Shown: positions 1-8,652 of the stretch, one piece after another
How the letters are laid out: each line of letters opens with the position of its first letter
Numbering within the stretch: position 1 is the first letter of the stretch
Assembly: GCA_026988235.1 (NCBI GenBank)
Contig: JALSLQ010000031.1
Coordinates: 1 to 59,232, forward strand
Source of the DNA: Sulfurimonas sp.
Lineage (GTDB): Bacteria > Campylobacterota > Campylobacteria > Campylobacterales > Sulfurimonadaceae
Length of the DNA stretch: 59,232 bases
Direction of reading: 5' to 3'
The notes under the pieces: model-generated
Seen by the model: only the letters and a program-made list of their open reading frames with translations
The model's database searches: none
What the model was told of the DNA's origin: nothing
Program-made: the position numbers and the translations under genes

Positions 1-80
1 ACCTAGAAAATCTCTCAACTGGAAAACTCCCAATGAAGTTTTCTTTGGTTCAAAAATGGCTGCTTAAGGATAAAATTGAT

Positions 81-1376
81 ATGATTTATAAATTCAAAAA
101 TTGCACTTCAGATTTAAATTTTGGCTTGATTATTATATCGTTAATAGGAATTATAGTAGTCTCTGTTTTATGGACTCAAATAAGAGATTTAAGAAAGAAG
201 CTAAATTTTGAAAAAGAGAGACAAATTAAATTTCAAAAAGAAAAAGAGGAATTTATCAAACTTTTTAATAATCTTTTACAAAAAGTGAAAAATAATGATT
301 TTTCTAAGACATCAATAGTTATGCCTGATTCAATGTATAATGAACTGTTTACCTTATTTGAACAAATACTTGAGATTTTTTCACAGCATAAAGAAAGTAC
401 AGAGTACATAAAACTTAATAAAGCTTTAACACAACAACTCACTTCTGGCTGTTTGAATGATCTTCAAGTTTTACAAGGAAATTTAAGTGTAAATGTTTCT
501 AAATTAGAAGATATCAATAAACTTAATACTACCAATAGTGAATTTTCTCATAACATGGAAAACGGTATTGTCGATATAGTGCAAAAAATCAATATTATTG
601 TAGATGATATTTCACAAACCTCTGATATTGCTACTCATCTAAATGAAAGCGTTGACGATATTAGCTCTGTTATATCTCTTATAAAAGACATTTCTGATCA
701 AACTAATCTCTTAGCACTGAATGCTGCGATTGAAGCTGCTCGTGCAGGCGAGCATGGTCGTGGTTTTGCTGTTGTTGCTGATGAAGTAAGAAAACTGGCT
801 GAGAGAACTCAAAAGGCAACGGCTGAAGTTGAATTAAGTGTACAAACGCTGAAACAGAACTCTAATGATATTGAAGCAAAAGCGCAAAGTTCATATCATT
901 TAACTTCTGAAATTGACACTCTCATTAATGAATTTAAACTGAAAATCAATAAGCTTAACTCTAATACTAGAATTATTACTGAAGACTCAAAAGATATTCT
1001 GTATGCAACTTTTATTGTTCTAGTCAAACTTGACCATTTACTCTTTAAGGCGAACGGTTACAGAACAGTATTTTTAGATAAAGTTGAAGCAAAATTTGTA
1101 GACCATCATCATTGTCGTCTTGGTAAGTGGTATAACGATGGACTAGGAAAAGAGATTTTTTCCACTACCCCATCATACAAAAATCTTAAAAATCCTCATG
1201 AACAAGTGCATATTAATATTATTAATGCTATTAAATGTGTTGAAGAGGGAACATGCCTTATCAATGTGGATAATGTTCTTTCATACTTTACTCAAGCTGA
1301 AAATGCAAGCCAAGAGGTTATGAAAGTATTAGATAATTTGTTAACAGAAGAAAAAAATCTCAGAGAGCATGGATGA
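81..1376 (+). CDS. Methyl-accepting chemotaxis protein with C-terminal CZB zinc-binding domain
   Basis: This is a chemoreceptor-type signalling protein that should act on the CheA/CheW arrays. It has one membrane segment near its N-terminus (about residues 14-33) and no obvious periplasmic sensor domain. The MCP hairpin tip is clear in the motif [20 protein letters not shown], followed by [19 protein letters not shown]. The C-terminus carries a CZB domain, seen as the pattern VKLDHLLFK, then HCRLGKWY, then a late HEQVH, which supplies the usual three His and one Cys zinc ligands. CZB domains in other bacteria sense zinc or hypochlorite. I place the start at the ATG at 81 because AAGGA lies 10 bases upstream. 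An in-frame ATG at 33 would add 16 residues but has a poorer ribosome site. A second CZB receptor lies at 47044-48477. Confidence 0.88.
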   Translation: MIYKFKNCTSDLNFGLIIISLIGIIVVSVLWTQIRDLRKKLNFEKERQIKFQKEKEEFIKLFNNLLQKVKNNDFSKTSIVMPDSMYNELFTLFEQILEIFSQHKESTEYIKLNKALTQQLTSGCLNDLQVLQGNLSVNVSKLEDINKLNTTNSEFSHNMENGIVDIVQKINIIVDDISQTSDIATHLNESVDDISSVISLIKDISDQTNLLALNAAIEAARAGEHGRGFAVVADEVRKLAERTQKATAEVELSVQTLKQNSNDIEAKAQSSYHLTSEIDTLINEFKLKINKLNSNTRIITEDSKDILYATFIVLVKLDHLLFKANGYRTVFLDKVEAKFVDHHHCRLGKWYNDGLGKEIFSTTPSYKNLKNPHEQVHINIINAIKCVEEGTCLINVDNVLSYFTQAENASQEVMKVLDNLLTEEKNLREHG

Positions 1377-1385
1377 TAATTTTTA

Positions 1386-3353
1386 ATGAATAAGAAGACA
1401 ACTTATACAAAGATTACTGCAAAAATTATACTTTTCGCACTTTTTTTTACACTTATCAGTGCCTATCTATATAGTGGATATATGAAAAGGAGTGCAATTA
1501 CAAACTTATCACAGGTTGATGCAAAGAAAACAAGTAAACTTGTTTTTGAGACTTTATATTCTGCTATGACAAGAGGTTGGACAAAAGATGACCTAAATGA
1601 AATAATTACAAGATTAAATCTGATTGATACAGATATGAAAGTTGTTGTTTATCGCAGTAAAGTTGTAGCCGAGCTTTTTGGAGATATTAAAGAAGACAAA
1701 AAGCAAAGAGAACATAATGCTCTTGTCAAAAAAGCAATGACCGGTAAAGAACTCCTCAACATAGATAATGATAATTTTATAGAATATCATTATCCGGTTA
1801 TAGCAAAAAATGAGTGTTTAAAATGTCATATAAATGCTAATAATGGAGATGTATTAGGCGTAATAGGCATTTCTTATCCAATAAAAGATTTGAAAATTTC
1901 TTTGAATAAAATGATTAATTTTTTTATATCGTTTATTGTAGTGTTTTCATTGATTGTTTTCATTGCTATTTTTATAAATTTTGATAAATATCTTATCAAA
2001 CCAATCAAGCATTTCTCAACTGCTATTCAAAATATTATAAAGTCTAATGATATGACGAAGCGTGTAAAAATAGATGATGATAATATAGAAGAAATAGCTT
2101 CAATAAAAGATATTTTTAATATTATGTTGGATTCCATTGAATATCAGTTTTATTATGATGCCTTGACAGGTTTGAAAAATAGAAGACAGTTAACAGAAAC
2201 TTTAGAAAAACGAAAAAACTCCTTTTTGCTCATTATAAATATAGACTCTTTCAGGGAAGTTAATGATTTGTACGGTGATGAAACGGGAAATCTCGTGTTA
2301 AAAGAGTTCGCTTCATTGTTAAAAGAAATTATTCCTCATACTGAAATGCTCTATAGACTGCATTCTGATGAATTTGCGTATTTATGTCAAAACGGTATGA
2401 ACTTACATGAATTTGAAAATTTTATAATTATGATAAGTGAAAAAATATCTCAAAAAAGTTTTAATATAGGAAATAGTGGAAAGATTAATGTGAGTGTGAC
2501 TATCGGTGTTGCCTATGGAAACTCATTATTGTTATCAAATGCAGATATAGCATTGAAACTTGCTAAAAAATGCAAAAAGAACTATTTGATTTATAACGAA
2601 TCTATGGAAATGGCAAAAGAGTATGAGAAAAATTTTGAATGGAGCAAGCGTTTAAAAAATGCTATAGAAAATGATAAAATCATAGCAGTTTTTCAACCTA
2701 TTGTTGAAACAAAGACACAAAAAACCCTAAAATATGAAGCTTTAATGCGAATGGTAGATGATGAAGGAGAATTAATTGCTCCTGTGTACTTTTTAGAATT
2801 GGCTAAAAAAAATAAGCTGTATCATCAATTGACAAAGATTATGATTGAAAAAACTTTTGAAAAGTTTAAAGACCTTCCATATTCAGTTTCTATAAATATA
2901 TCCGTAGAAGATATTTTAAATAAAGAGATATATCTTTTTATTTTAGAAAAACTAGAAAAAAGTAAGATGGGTAAAAGAATAGGTTTTGAAATATTAGAAT
3001 CTGAAGGAATAGAAAATTTTGACAAAGTATTGGAGTTTATTAATGATGTTAAAAGTTACGGTGCATCAATCTCTATAGATGATTTTGGAACAGGATATTC
3101 AAATTTTGAGTATTTGATGAAGTTAAAAGTAGACTATATTAAAATAGATGGCTCAATGATAAAAAATATAGATAAAGATATGAATTCTCAAATGATAACA
3201 CAAACAATAGTAGAATTTGCACGGAAAATGAACATCAAAACAATTGCAGAATTTGTTCATTCAAAAAATGTTTTTGAAAAAGTGGCAGAGTTAAATGTTG
3301 ATTTTGTTCAAGGATACTATTTTGGAGAACCTACTAAAACAGTTGGCGAATAA
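1386..3353 (+). CDS. Membrane-bound GGDEF-EAL protein with periplasmic CxxCH (c-haem) sensor domain
   Basis: This is a cyclic-di-GMP signalling protein. Two membrane segments (about residues 10-28 and 176-198) flank a periplasmic domain of the DUF3365/Tll0287-like type. That domain contains CLKCH at residues 144-148, a c-type haem attachment motif. A HAMP-like linker is followed by a GGDEF domain whose signature is degenerate (HSDEF in place of GGDEF), so cyclase activity is doubtful. The C-terminal EAL domain looks intact, with YEALMRM, SINISVED, DDFGTGYS, IKIDG and a late TIAEF, so it is probably an active phosphodiesterase. The gene begins nine bases after the chemoreceptor gene and is probably cotranscribed with it. 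A redox or gas ligand at the haem is a reasonable inference. A similar CxxCH sensor occurs in the receptor at 54650-56239. Confidence 0.87.
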   Translation: MNKKTTYTKITAKIILFALFFTLISAYLYSGYMKRSAITNLSQVDAKKTSKLVFETLYSAMTRGWTKDDLNEIITRLNLIDTDMKVVVYRSKVVAELFGDIKEDKKQREHNALVKKAMTGKELLNIDNDNFIEYHYPVIAKNECLKCHINANNGDVLGVIGISYPIKDLKISLNKMINFFISFIVVFSLIVFIAIFINFDKYLIKPIKHFSTAIQNIIKSNDMTKRVKIDDDNIEEIASIKDIFNIMLDSIEYQFYYDALTGLKNRRQLTETLEKRKNSFLLIINIDSFREVNDLYGDETGNLVLKEFASLLKEIIPHTEMLYRLHSDEFAYLCQNGMNLHEFENFIIMISEKISQKSFNIGNSGKINVSVTIGVAYGNSLLLSNADIALKLAKKCKKNYLIYNESMEMAKEYEKNFEWSKRLKNAIENDKIIAVFQPIVETKTQKTLKYEALMRMVDDEGELIAPVYFLELAKKNKLYHQLTKIMIEKTFEKFKDLPYSVSINISVEDILNKEIYLFILEKLEKSKMGKRIGFEILESEGIENFDKVLEFINDVKSYGASISIDDFGTGYSNFEYLMKLKVDYIKIDGSMIKNIDKDMNSQMITQTIVEFARKMNIKTIAEFVHSKNVFEKVAELNVDFVQGYYFGEPTKTVGE

Positions 3354-3401
3354 TTTTTACAGCTAGTGATAACAGTCAATTTTTTTCTTAAAAACAATAT
3401 C

Positions 3402-3415
3402 AAGCCCGAAGGCTT
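3402..3415 (-). terminator. Intrinsic terminator-like hairpin of rpsU
   Basis: On the minus strand, just after the rpsU stop codon, the sequence reads AAGCC-TTCG-GGCTT. This is a 5-bp stem closed by a UUCG-type tetraloop and followed within a few bases by a T-rich stretch (GATATTGTTTTT). It is short but well placed to end rpsU transcription. Confidence 0.6.
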
Positions 3416-3419
3416 AATA

Positions 3420-3632
3420 CTACAGGCGTGACTCGTAGCGTCTCATCATATAAAGACGCTTTAGCATTTTTTTACGAGAAGCAATTTTGAACTTTTTACG
3501 TTTTTCAGTCTCTGTTTCATGGAAACGGCGAGCACGAGCTTCTGTAACGATTAAGTTACGGTCAACTTGTTTTTTGAAACGTCTGTAAGCAGCATCAAAG
3601 TTGTCATCTGAACGTAGTACAATACCAGGCAT
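3420..3632 (-). CDS. rpsU: 30S ribosomal protein S21
   Basis: The 70-residue protein has the S21 signature: a basic helix pair beginning [19 protein letters not shown] and a C-terminal half rich in Arg and Lys ([18 protein letters not shown]). S21 binds the small ribosomal subunit near the 3' end of 16S rRNA and assists initiation. The length is normal for the family. The gene stands alone on the minus strand, with its own TATACT -10 box and a hairpin after the stop. Identification is by direct recognition of the sequence. Confidence 0.96.
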   Translation of the reverse strand: MPGIVLRSDDNFDAAYRRFKKQVDRNLIVTEARARRFHETETEKRKKFKIASRKKMLKRLYMMRRYESRL

Positions 3633-3669
3633 ATCACATCACCCACTTTCTGTTTAAATTTGAAATGGA

Positions 3670-3675
3670 AGTATA
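3670..3675 (-). promoter_or_regulatory. -10 box of rpsU
   Basis: The minus strand reads TGGTATACT, an extended -10 element with hexamer TATACT, about 38 bases before the rpsU start codon. Campylobacterota promoters often lack a clear -35 box, and none is obvious here. Confidence 0.5.
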
Positions 3676-3699
3676 CCATAATAAAATTTTATTACAAAG

Positions 3700-3891
3700 C
3701 TAGTTTTTTTTACATCCAGTATTGAGCTTAAATATTGGGTAGAACGGACAAAAGCCGAATACAGCTGTTAAAAGTGGTATTACTCCCACAGCGGCTACTA
3801 TATAATTTTGTGCTAAAATACCGTAAACTATTAAACCTAAACCCAAAATTACTCTGATAATCCTATCAGCTTTTCCTAAATTGATACACAT
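3700..3891 (-). CDS. DUF2892 (YgaP-like) small membrane protein
   Basis: The 63-residue protein matches the DUF2892 family: an N-terminal NLGKADRIIRVILG amphipathic stretch, two membrane helices, and the conserved GFCPFYPIFKLNTGC tail with two cysteines. Family members occur alone or fused to rhodanese domains, as in YgaP, and are found near sulfur or metal genes, but the function is not settled. AGGA precedes the start by about 7 bases. It lies upstream of rpsU and downstream of the Crp/Fnr and ArsR regulators, all on the minus strand. Confidence 0.85.
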   Translation of the reverse strand: MCINLGKADRIIRVILGLGLIVYGILAQNYIVAAVGVIPLLTAVFGFCPFYPIFKLNTGCKKN

Positions 3892-3960
3892 TTCATGTCC
3901 TTTTATATCTTATTTTGATACATTATAAGTTAAAAGAGTGTGTTCTGTCTGTAACCTGTG

Positions 3961-4572
3961 TTACATAAGGGTAATACTAGCTCGTCTGAGTGTAACAATA
4001 CCGTCATTTTCCAGACTTTTAAGCACTCTTGATATTGCTTCACGCGTACTGCCAAGTTCGTTGGCAATGGTCTCATGTGTTATATGTATCTCTTTTGCAT
4101 TTTTATTTTGAAGAAAATCTATAATTCTTTGATCAAGGTTTTTGAATTTAATGTCATTTATTAATTGTACAAGGTTTGCCATTCGGAGTGTATAAATTGA
4201 AAAGAGGTAGCTTTGATAGGTGTCAGAGTTATGCGCCAGTTTTTTTACGCTGTGCATGTCGAGGATATAGCCTTCAATGTCACTCAATGTCACGGCAGAA
4301 CCGATTGCTTGTGTTTGACTCAAAGTCGAAGCTGTATTTACTATGCACTGTTCACCGGGATTGAGATGGTAGAGTGTTATTTCATCCGCATCATCTGATT
4401 GAATATAAAGACGGACTTCACCGGAGGTTAAAAAAAGTATGCCGTCACATATATCACCTTGAAAAAAAAGAATAGAATCTTTAGGCACACTGATAGGTTT
4501 TAAACTCATTTGCAAAAAATCTTTTGCTTGTGGCTCTAATTTGTTATAAAATGAAAAACTTTCCAAGTTCAT
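3961..4572 (-). CDS. Crp/Fnr-family transcriptional regulator
   Basis: This is a 203-residue regulator with an N-terminal cyclic-nucleotide-binding fold (about residues 15-125, including a GDICDGILFLTSGEVRLY-type core) and a C-terminal winged helix. The recognition region is visible as THETIANELGSTREAISRVL, a typical Crp/Fnr helix-turn-helix. It lacks the N-terminal cysteine cluster of Fnr, so it is not an iron-sulfur oxygen sensor of that kind; its ligand cannot be read from the sequence. It follows the arsR gene by 10 bases and is probably cotranscribed, which suggests control over the divergent metal/respiratory block. GGAGAT precedes its start. Confidence 0.88.
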   Translation of the reverse strand: MNLESFSFYNKLEPQAKDFLQMSLKPISVPKDSILFFQGDICDGILFLTSGEVRLYIQSDDADEITLYHLNPGEQCIVNTASTLSQTQAIGSAVTLSDIEGYILDMHSVKKLAHNSDTYQSYLFSIYTLRMANLVQLINDIKFKNLDQRIIDFLQNKNAKEIHITHETIANELGSTREAISRVLKSLENDGIVTLRRASITLM

Positions 4573-4582
4573 AGTTTATCTC

Positions 4583-4885
4583 CTATCGGGTAGCACATGA
4601 TATAACTTTTGGTAATTTTTTTATATCTTCTTGTATTGTATCTAAAAGACAATATATTGTTTCATTGTTACATAAAGAGTAAATCATCCATTTTCCACTC
4701 TGTTTTGTTTGCACAATTTCTGCTTCCCTCATTTGTTTTAAATGGCGTGAAACTAAGGGTTGGGAGAGTTGTAGGGTATCACAGATTTCACAAACACAGA
4801 GTTCTTTTTCTCGTTGCATTAATGCTATTATTTTCACGCGGTTCATATCTGAGAGTATTTTTCCCAAGCTAACTAATTTTTCCAT
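4583..4885 (-). CDS. ArsR/SmtB-family metal-responsive repressor
   Basis: This is a 100-residue winged-helix repressor. The motif ELCVCEICD at the start of helix 3 supplies three cysteines (C30, C32, C35) in the position where ArsR-type proteins bind thiophilic metals, and LSQPLVSRHLKQMREA is the DNA-reading helix. The gene diverges from the cytochrome/permease/efflux block. The 72-base divergent spacer contains a 20-base inverted repeat that should be its operator. By family knowledge the metal would release the repressor from DNA. Arsenite, Cu(I), Zn and Cd are all possible inducers, and the neighbouring transporter types favour a soft metal. Confidence 0.88.
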   Translation of the reverse strand: MEKLVSLGKILSDMNRVKIIALMQREKELCVCEICDTLQLSQPLVSRHLKQMREAEIVQTKQSGKWMIYSLCNNETIYCLLDTIQEDIKKLPKVISCATR

Positions 4886-4908
4886 CTAATCTCTTTTGAA
4901 GTTTTATT

Positions 4909-4928
4909 ATATAACAATATCGTTATAT
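4909..4928 (+). promoter_or_regulatory. Inverted-repeat operator between arsR and the metal block
   Basis: The divergent spacer contains ATATAAC, six bases, then GTTATAT, a perfect 7-bp dyad. It overlaps a minus-strand TATAAT-like sequence in front of arsR and lies 30 bases before the cytochrome gene, so a bound dimer could block both directions. The size and symmetry fit ArsR/SmtB operators. Confidence 0.65.
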
Positions 4929-4957
4929 GAATTATATCATAAAAAGGAAATTATCTT

Positions 4958-5536
4958 ATGAAAAAATTATTACTAGTGTTCATTTTAGGTTTTGTTTCAT
5001 TGCAGGCAAACTCTGGAGAAGATGTTTACAAAGCGAAATGTGTTACATGTCATGCCATGAAAGGAATGATGGATAAAACGCAAATGCAAGATATGCGTCA
5101 AAAAATGCAAACTGCCTCGCAAGAAGAAAAGATGGCAATGCGTGAGCAGATGATGCAAAAGATGCAAAAAAGCGACATGAAAGCGCCACCGATGCCAATG
5201 GTTTCAAAACGCTTAAAAATGATGCTCAAATCTCGTAAAGATTTTATTGCTTTTGTAGAAGATTACATACAAAATCCTTCAAAAGAGAAAGGGTTTTGTA
5301 TGCCGATGGCATATAAACGGTTCGGTACAATGCCACCTATAGGTAAAACTTTAAGCAAAGAAGAGAGAGCGACTGTGGCAGCATGGTTGTATGACAATTT
5401 TAAGGGCTCATGGAAAATGTCTATGGGTGGTAAAATGTGTGAAATGAAAAATAAAAAAATGAAGTGCGGTGCAGGAAAATGTGGAATGAAGCAAGGCAGT
5501 AAAAAATGTGGTGCCGTAAAAATCCAGACACACTAG
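4958..5536 (+). CDS. Methionine-rich mono-haem c-type cytochrome, periplasmic
   Basis: This is a 192-residue exported protein. It starts with a signal peptide (MKKLLLVFILGFVSLQANS), then CVTCH, a single haem-c motif at about residue 28. Between residues 35 and 90 it is very rich in Met, Gln and Lys, with about 26 Met in the whole protein. The C-terminus (about residues 155-190) has six Cys alternating with Lys and Met (KCGAGKCGMKQGSKKCG). Such Met and Cys patterns bind Cu(I). The segment GTMPPIGKTLSKEE resembles the distal Met loop of class I cytochromes. The gene comes first after the ArsR operator and immediately precedes a Cu/Zn permease, so a periplasmic metal-binding or redox role in metal tolerance is likely. 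The exact reaction is unknown. Confidence 0.78.
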   Translation: MKKLLLVFILGFVSLQANSGEDVYKAKCVTCHAMKGMMDKTQMQDMRQKMQTASQEEKMAMREQMMQKMQKSDMKAPPMPMVSKRLKMMLKSRKDFIAFVEDYIQNPSKEKGFCMPMAYKRFGTMPPIGKTLSKEERATVAAWLYDNFKGSWKMSMGGKMCEMKNKKMKCGAGKCGMKQGSKKCGAVKIQTH

Positions 5537-5540
5537 GTTT

Positions 5541-6698
5541 ATGATGGAAACTATAACACTTTTTTTCTCTGCTTTAGTTGATTTGAGTAATGCTATGGCT
5601 CCGTATATTTTATTTGGGCTTCTTTTTGCCGGATTTTTACATGAACTTGTACCCGATAGCATCGTAAAAAATCATTTGGGTAAAGACTCTATAGTGTCAG
5701 TCATTAAAGCGACAATTTTTGGTATTCCTCTACCTGTTTGCTCTTGTGGTGTTATTCCACTTGCTACAAGTATTAAAAAGAGCGGTGCGAGTAACGGTGC
5801 AACTCTTTCATTTTTAATCTCTACGCCGATTACCGGTGTTGATTCAATACTTGCAACATATGGAATGTTTGGTTGGATTTTTACACTTTACAGAGTCATT
5901 ACTTCAATGATTATCTCCATTATTGCGGGTATTTTGTCCAATGTGTATGTGAAAAAAGAAAAAGTATCTGTTCAAACACCAATAAAACCGAAAGCTGTAT
6001 TTATTATGGCAGCACCTGCAATGCAAAACACAGCTATGAACTTTTCTGCTGTACAGACGCAGCAGGTAAAAGAAGAGGTATGCAGTGAGGGAAGCTGTTG
6101 TAGCGAGGGGAATTGTGATGAGAAGAAAAGTGGCATTATAAAAAGTACGCTTTCGTATGCTTTTGGTACACTACTCAAAGATATAGCCTCTCCGCTATTA
6201 GTCGGACTTTTATTGGGTGCGCTGATAACCGTCGCCGTGCCTGAAAACCTAAGTGAGATTTTAGTGAAATACAACTGGCTCTCGTACATTATAGTAATTG
6301 CCATAGCTGTACCGATGTATGTCTGTGCAACGGCTTCACTACCGATTGCGGCAGGTTTGATGCTTGCAGGTGTAAGTCCGGGAGCAGCATTTGTTTTTTT
6401 AAGCGCAGGACCTGCGACCAACACGGTAACCATTGGTGTCGTGAAAAAAATGCTTGGTACAAGAACGCTCTATATTTATTTGGGCACTATTATTGTTGGC
6501 TCTATCATTTTTGGACTTGGACTTGATTATCTGTTTCGTGATGTTAATGTAAAAGAGTTGGTGCATATGGATGAGCATGCCAGTTTGATTGCCTGGGCTT
6601 CAAGCTTTGTTCTTTGGGGATTTGTGCTTTATTATGTCATAAAACCCTATTTTTTTAAAAAAAAAGAGTGTAGCGATGATAGTTGTACTTTGGTTTAG
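5541..6698 (+). CDS. SO_0444/ArsP-type Cu/Zn efflux permease
   Basis: This is a 385-residue polytopic membrane protein of the permease family PF03773 (DUF318). The conserved core PLPVCSCGVIPLA lies in an early helix, and a second half repeats the fold (VPMYVCATASLPIAAGL). A cytoplasmic loop near residue 175 has a Cys cluster (CSEGSCCSEGNC), and the C-terminus ends with another (CSDDSC); both probably hand over metal ions. This loop is typical of the SO_0444 subgroup, linked to Cu and Zn efflux. The start is four bases after the cytochrome stop, and both should be one transcript controlled by the ArsR repressor. Confidence 0.85.
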   Translation: MMETITLFFSALVDLSNAMAPYILFGLLFAGFLHELVPDSIVKNHLGKDSIVSVIKATIFGIPLPVCSCGVIPLATSIKKSGASNGATLSFLISTPITGVDSILATYGMFGWIFTLYRVITSMIISIIAGILSNVYVKKEKVSVQTPIKPKAVFIMAAPAMQNTAMNFSAVQTQQVKEEVCSEGSCCSEGNCDEKKSGIIKSTLSYAFGTLLKDIASPLLVGLLLGALITVAVPENLSEILVKYNWLSYIIVIAIAVPMYVCATASLPIAAGLMLAGVSPGAAFVFLSAGPATNTVTIGVVKKMLGTRTLYIYLGTIIVGSIIFGLGLDYLFRDVNVKELVHMDEHASLIAWASSFVLWGFVLYYVIKPYFFKKKECSDDSCTLV

Positions 6699-6700
6699 GG

Positions 6701-6706
6701 TATAAT
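6701..6706 (+). promoter_or_regulatory. -10 box placing transcription start on the next ATG
   Basis: TATAAT ends exactly six bases before the ATG at 6713, so the expected +1 coincides with the start codon. It overlaps the region just after the permease stop codon. The same TATAAT-N6-ATG spacing occurs at 15896, 51045 and 50993 (minus). Confidence 0.55.
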
Positions 6707-6712
6707 AAAATT

Positions 6713-7024
6713 ATGAAAAACAGACTGTTCACATTCTTATTACTTTTTTCTATGGGTTTTAACGTTGTGCATGCCTATGTCATAGAAGCATTGGATACTC
6801 ATCCATGCCAAGTGAGTGAGTATGTCCATGATGTGAGCGGAAGCAGTGAAATAGCAGATGATGATATTTGTCATTTGCATCACTTCTTTCATATTGCCTA
6901 TATTCTTCCTGAAATAGATGTAAAACTATCGCATAAAACTTTTGATGTAAAACCTTATTCAAATATTAGAATATATGAATACAACTCTTACGATAACTTC
7001 TTAAAACCCCCTATCCATTCATAA
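6713..7024 (+). CDS. Small exported protein, possibly metal-binding
   Basis: This 103-residue protein is not recognised with certainty. It begins with a signal peptide (MKNRLFTFLLLFSMGFNVVHA), and the mature part holds HPCQVSEYVHD and DDDICHLHHFFH, which cluster His, Cys and Asp as metal-binding sites often do. Small proteins of this kind are frequently found ahead of RND metal efflux operons. I chose the ATG at 6713 over one at 6683, because the earlier start would overlap the permease gene and put ten residues before a good signal peptide. A TATAAT box six bases upstream predicts a leaderless transcript. A periplasmic metal-binding role is inferred from composition and context only. Confidence 0.6.
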   Translation: MKNRLFTFLLLFSMGFNVVHAYVIEALDTHPCQVSEYVHDVSGSSEIADDDICHLHHFFHIAYILPEIDVKLSHKTFDVKPYSNIRIYEYNSYDNFLKPPIHS

Positions 7025-7095
7025 TTCATTCCAACTTATACTACTGTAAAAAATTAATTGCATAAGCTAATATCTTATGTAAAAAAGGAAAAATT

Positions 7096-7476
7096 ATGAT
7101 TTATAAAATAACAACAGATAAATCTGTGCAAACTGTCAAAAATGAATTACAAGTGAAAGCAAAAGAACATGGTTTTGGTATTTTAGGCTCTTATGAATTT
7201 AGAAAAATTCTACAAAACAAGGGTTTTGAAATTAAAAAAGATATTGCAGTTTATGAACTTTGCAATCCAAGTGCAGCTCAGGAAGCATTGAACGATATAG
7301 CTGAAATATCTGTTTTTCTACCATGTAGATTGTCAATATATGAAGAGAATGGACAGACAGTTTTAGCAACTATTAATATTAAAGATATAGTCAGCAACCT
7401 TGATGTTGATGAGAATTTTAGAACTCATATGATTATAGTTTTTGAATATTTAGAAAAACTTATGAAATCTTGGTAA
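7096..7476 (+). CDS. DUF302 family protein
   Basis: This is a 126-residue cytoplasmic protein of the DUF302 family. It has the family pattern of an N-terminal VQTVKNELQVKAKEHGFGIL segment, a central CNPSAAQEAL and a VFLPCRLSIYE segment with its PC motif. DUF302 proteins bind small molecules or metals in a TT1751-like fold and are common beside metal and sulfur genes; their function is undefined. It has an AAAGGA ribosome site and leads into the TolC gene after nine bases, so it is probably part of the efflux operon. Confidence 0.83.
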   Translation: MIYKITTDKSVQTVKNELQVKAKEHGFGILGSYEFRKILQNKGFEIKKDIAVYELCNPSAAQEALNDIAEISVFLPCRLSIYEENGQTVLATINIKDIVSNLDVDENFRTHMIIVFEYLEKLMKSW

Positions 7477-7485
7477 AGGAAAAAG

Positions 7486-8652
7486 ATGAAAAGATTATTA
7501 CTGGTTCCATTTATTGTTTGGAACTTACAGGCTCAGAACTTTAATACATTTTTACAAAATGCACTCCAAACCTCCCCCTATCTCAAAGCAAATGCTTTGG
7601 AAATAGAGCGTGCGAAGAGTCAAGCAAGTCTGATACAAAGATATAAAAACCCGACACTCTCACTCGAGGCTTCAGAATTTAGCCCTGATGTCGGGAACAA
7701 CAAAGCAGGTTATAGAGGAGCTTTCACACAACCTATTCGTTTGTGGGGCATCGGTGATGACAGAGAAAAGTTGGGCGAAGCTACACAAAATCTGGCAAAA
7801 AGCCTTGTCACGCTACAGCGTGCAGAATTTGTGAAAACACTTGCTCTACTTTACATCAAATATGTCAGACAAGATGCTTATGTAGAACTGGCACAAGAAG
7901 AACTTTATATTGCGAAAAATATCGCCAAAATATCAAAAGAGCGTTATGAAGCAGGGACAATAGCAAGAGTAAAGTACTTACAGGCAAAAGTAGATGCTTT
8001 AAGTGCAAAAAACAGACTCGATGCAAAAAAAGCTGATAAGTTTTCAAGTTACTATACACTTTTGGCGTTTGCTGGACAAAAAGAAGAAGTTATGCTTGAG
8101 AGTGATTATAGATTCGTACTTGCAAAAAAAAGCAATTTAGAAAATTCCGCGCAACTCAACTTCATGAGAAGTTCTCAAAAAAGATTAGAAAAAGAGGTAG
8201 CATTAAATAGCAATAAAATAGAGTGGATGAATGTTTATGCAGAGTATGAAAAGGAGCCTGACCAGAGCATTGCTCGTGTGGGTATAAATATTCCCTTGGC
8301 TATTTTTAATACAAAAAAAGAAGAAAAACACATAGCACAGTTGCAGGCAAAACAGAGTAAATATCGCATCCAAAACCAAAAAACAGTGCTTTCATATAAA
8401 TTGACACAGCTCACAAAAGAGTTGCAAATCTTGGCTGAGGTACTGCACTCTACACAAGCACTGTATCTTTCACAAAAAGAACTTTTGCTCATGTATGAAG
8501 ATGGCTATAAAATAGCAAATATCAAGCTTATAGAATTACAAAGTATAAAAAATCAGATGATTCAAACAAAAGAAAAAGAAATCAATCTGCAAAACAAAAT
8601 AGATTCAGACATAGTGCTTTACAACTATGCAATAGGAGAATATAATGAATAA
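7486..8652 (+). CDS. TolC-family outer membrane efflux channel
   Basis: This is a 388-residue exported protein with a short signal peptide ending at about residue 16 and the long amphipathic helices of the OEP/TolC fold (for example YEAGTIARVKYLQAKVDAL and its counterpart YEDGYKIANIKLIELQSIK). These two GT/I..KL.QA-type repeats are the usual internal duplication of the family. It is shorter than E. coli CusC (about 440 residues) but normal for CzcC-like proteins of Campylobacterota. It overlaps the adaptor gene by eight bases. It should form the outer membrane exit of the tripartite metal pump encoded with the next two genes. Confidence 0.87.
   Translation: MKRLLLVPFIVWNLQAQNFNTFLQNALQTSPYLKANALEIERAKSQASLIQRYKNPTLSLEASEFSPDVGNNKAGYRGAFTQPIRLWGIGDDREKLGEATQNLAKSLVTLQRAEFVKTLALLYIKYVRQDAYVELAQEELYIAKNIAKISKERYEAGTIARVKYLQAKVDALSAKNRLDAKKADKFSSYYTLLAFAGQKEEVMLESDYRFVLAKKSNLENSAQLNFMRSSQKRLEKEVALNSNKIEWMNVYAEYEKEPDQSIARVGINIPLAIFNTKKEEKHIAQLQAKQSKYRIQNQKTVLSYKLTQLTKELQILAEVLHSTQALYLSQKELLLMYEDGYKIANIKLIELQSIKNQMIQTKEKEINLQNKIDSDIVLYNYAIGEYNE

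Noticed and set aside
4609..4872. An 87-residue frame opposite arsR
   Set aside because: The arsR protein matches a known family over its full length; the opposite frame has no recognisable features.
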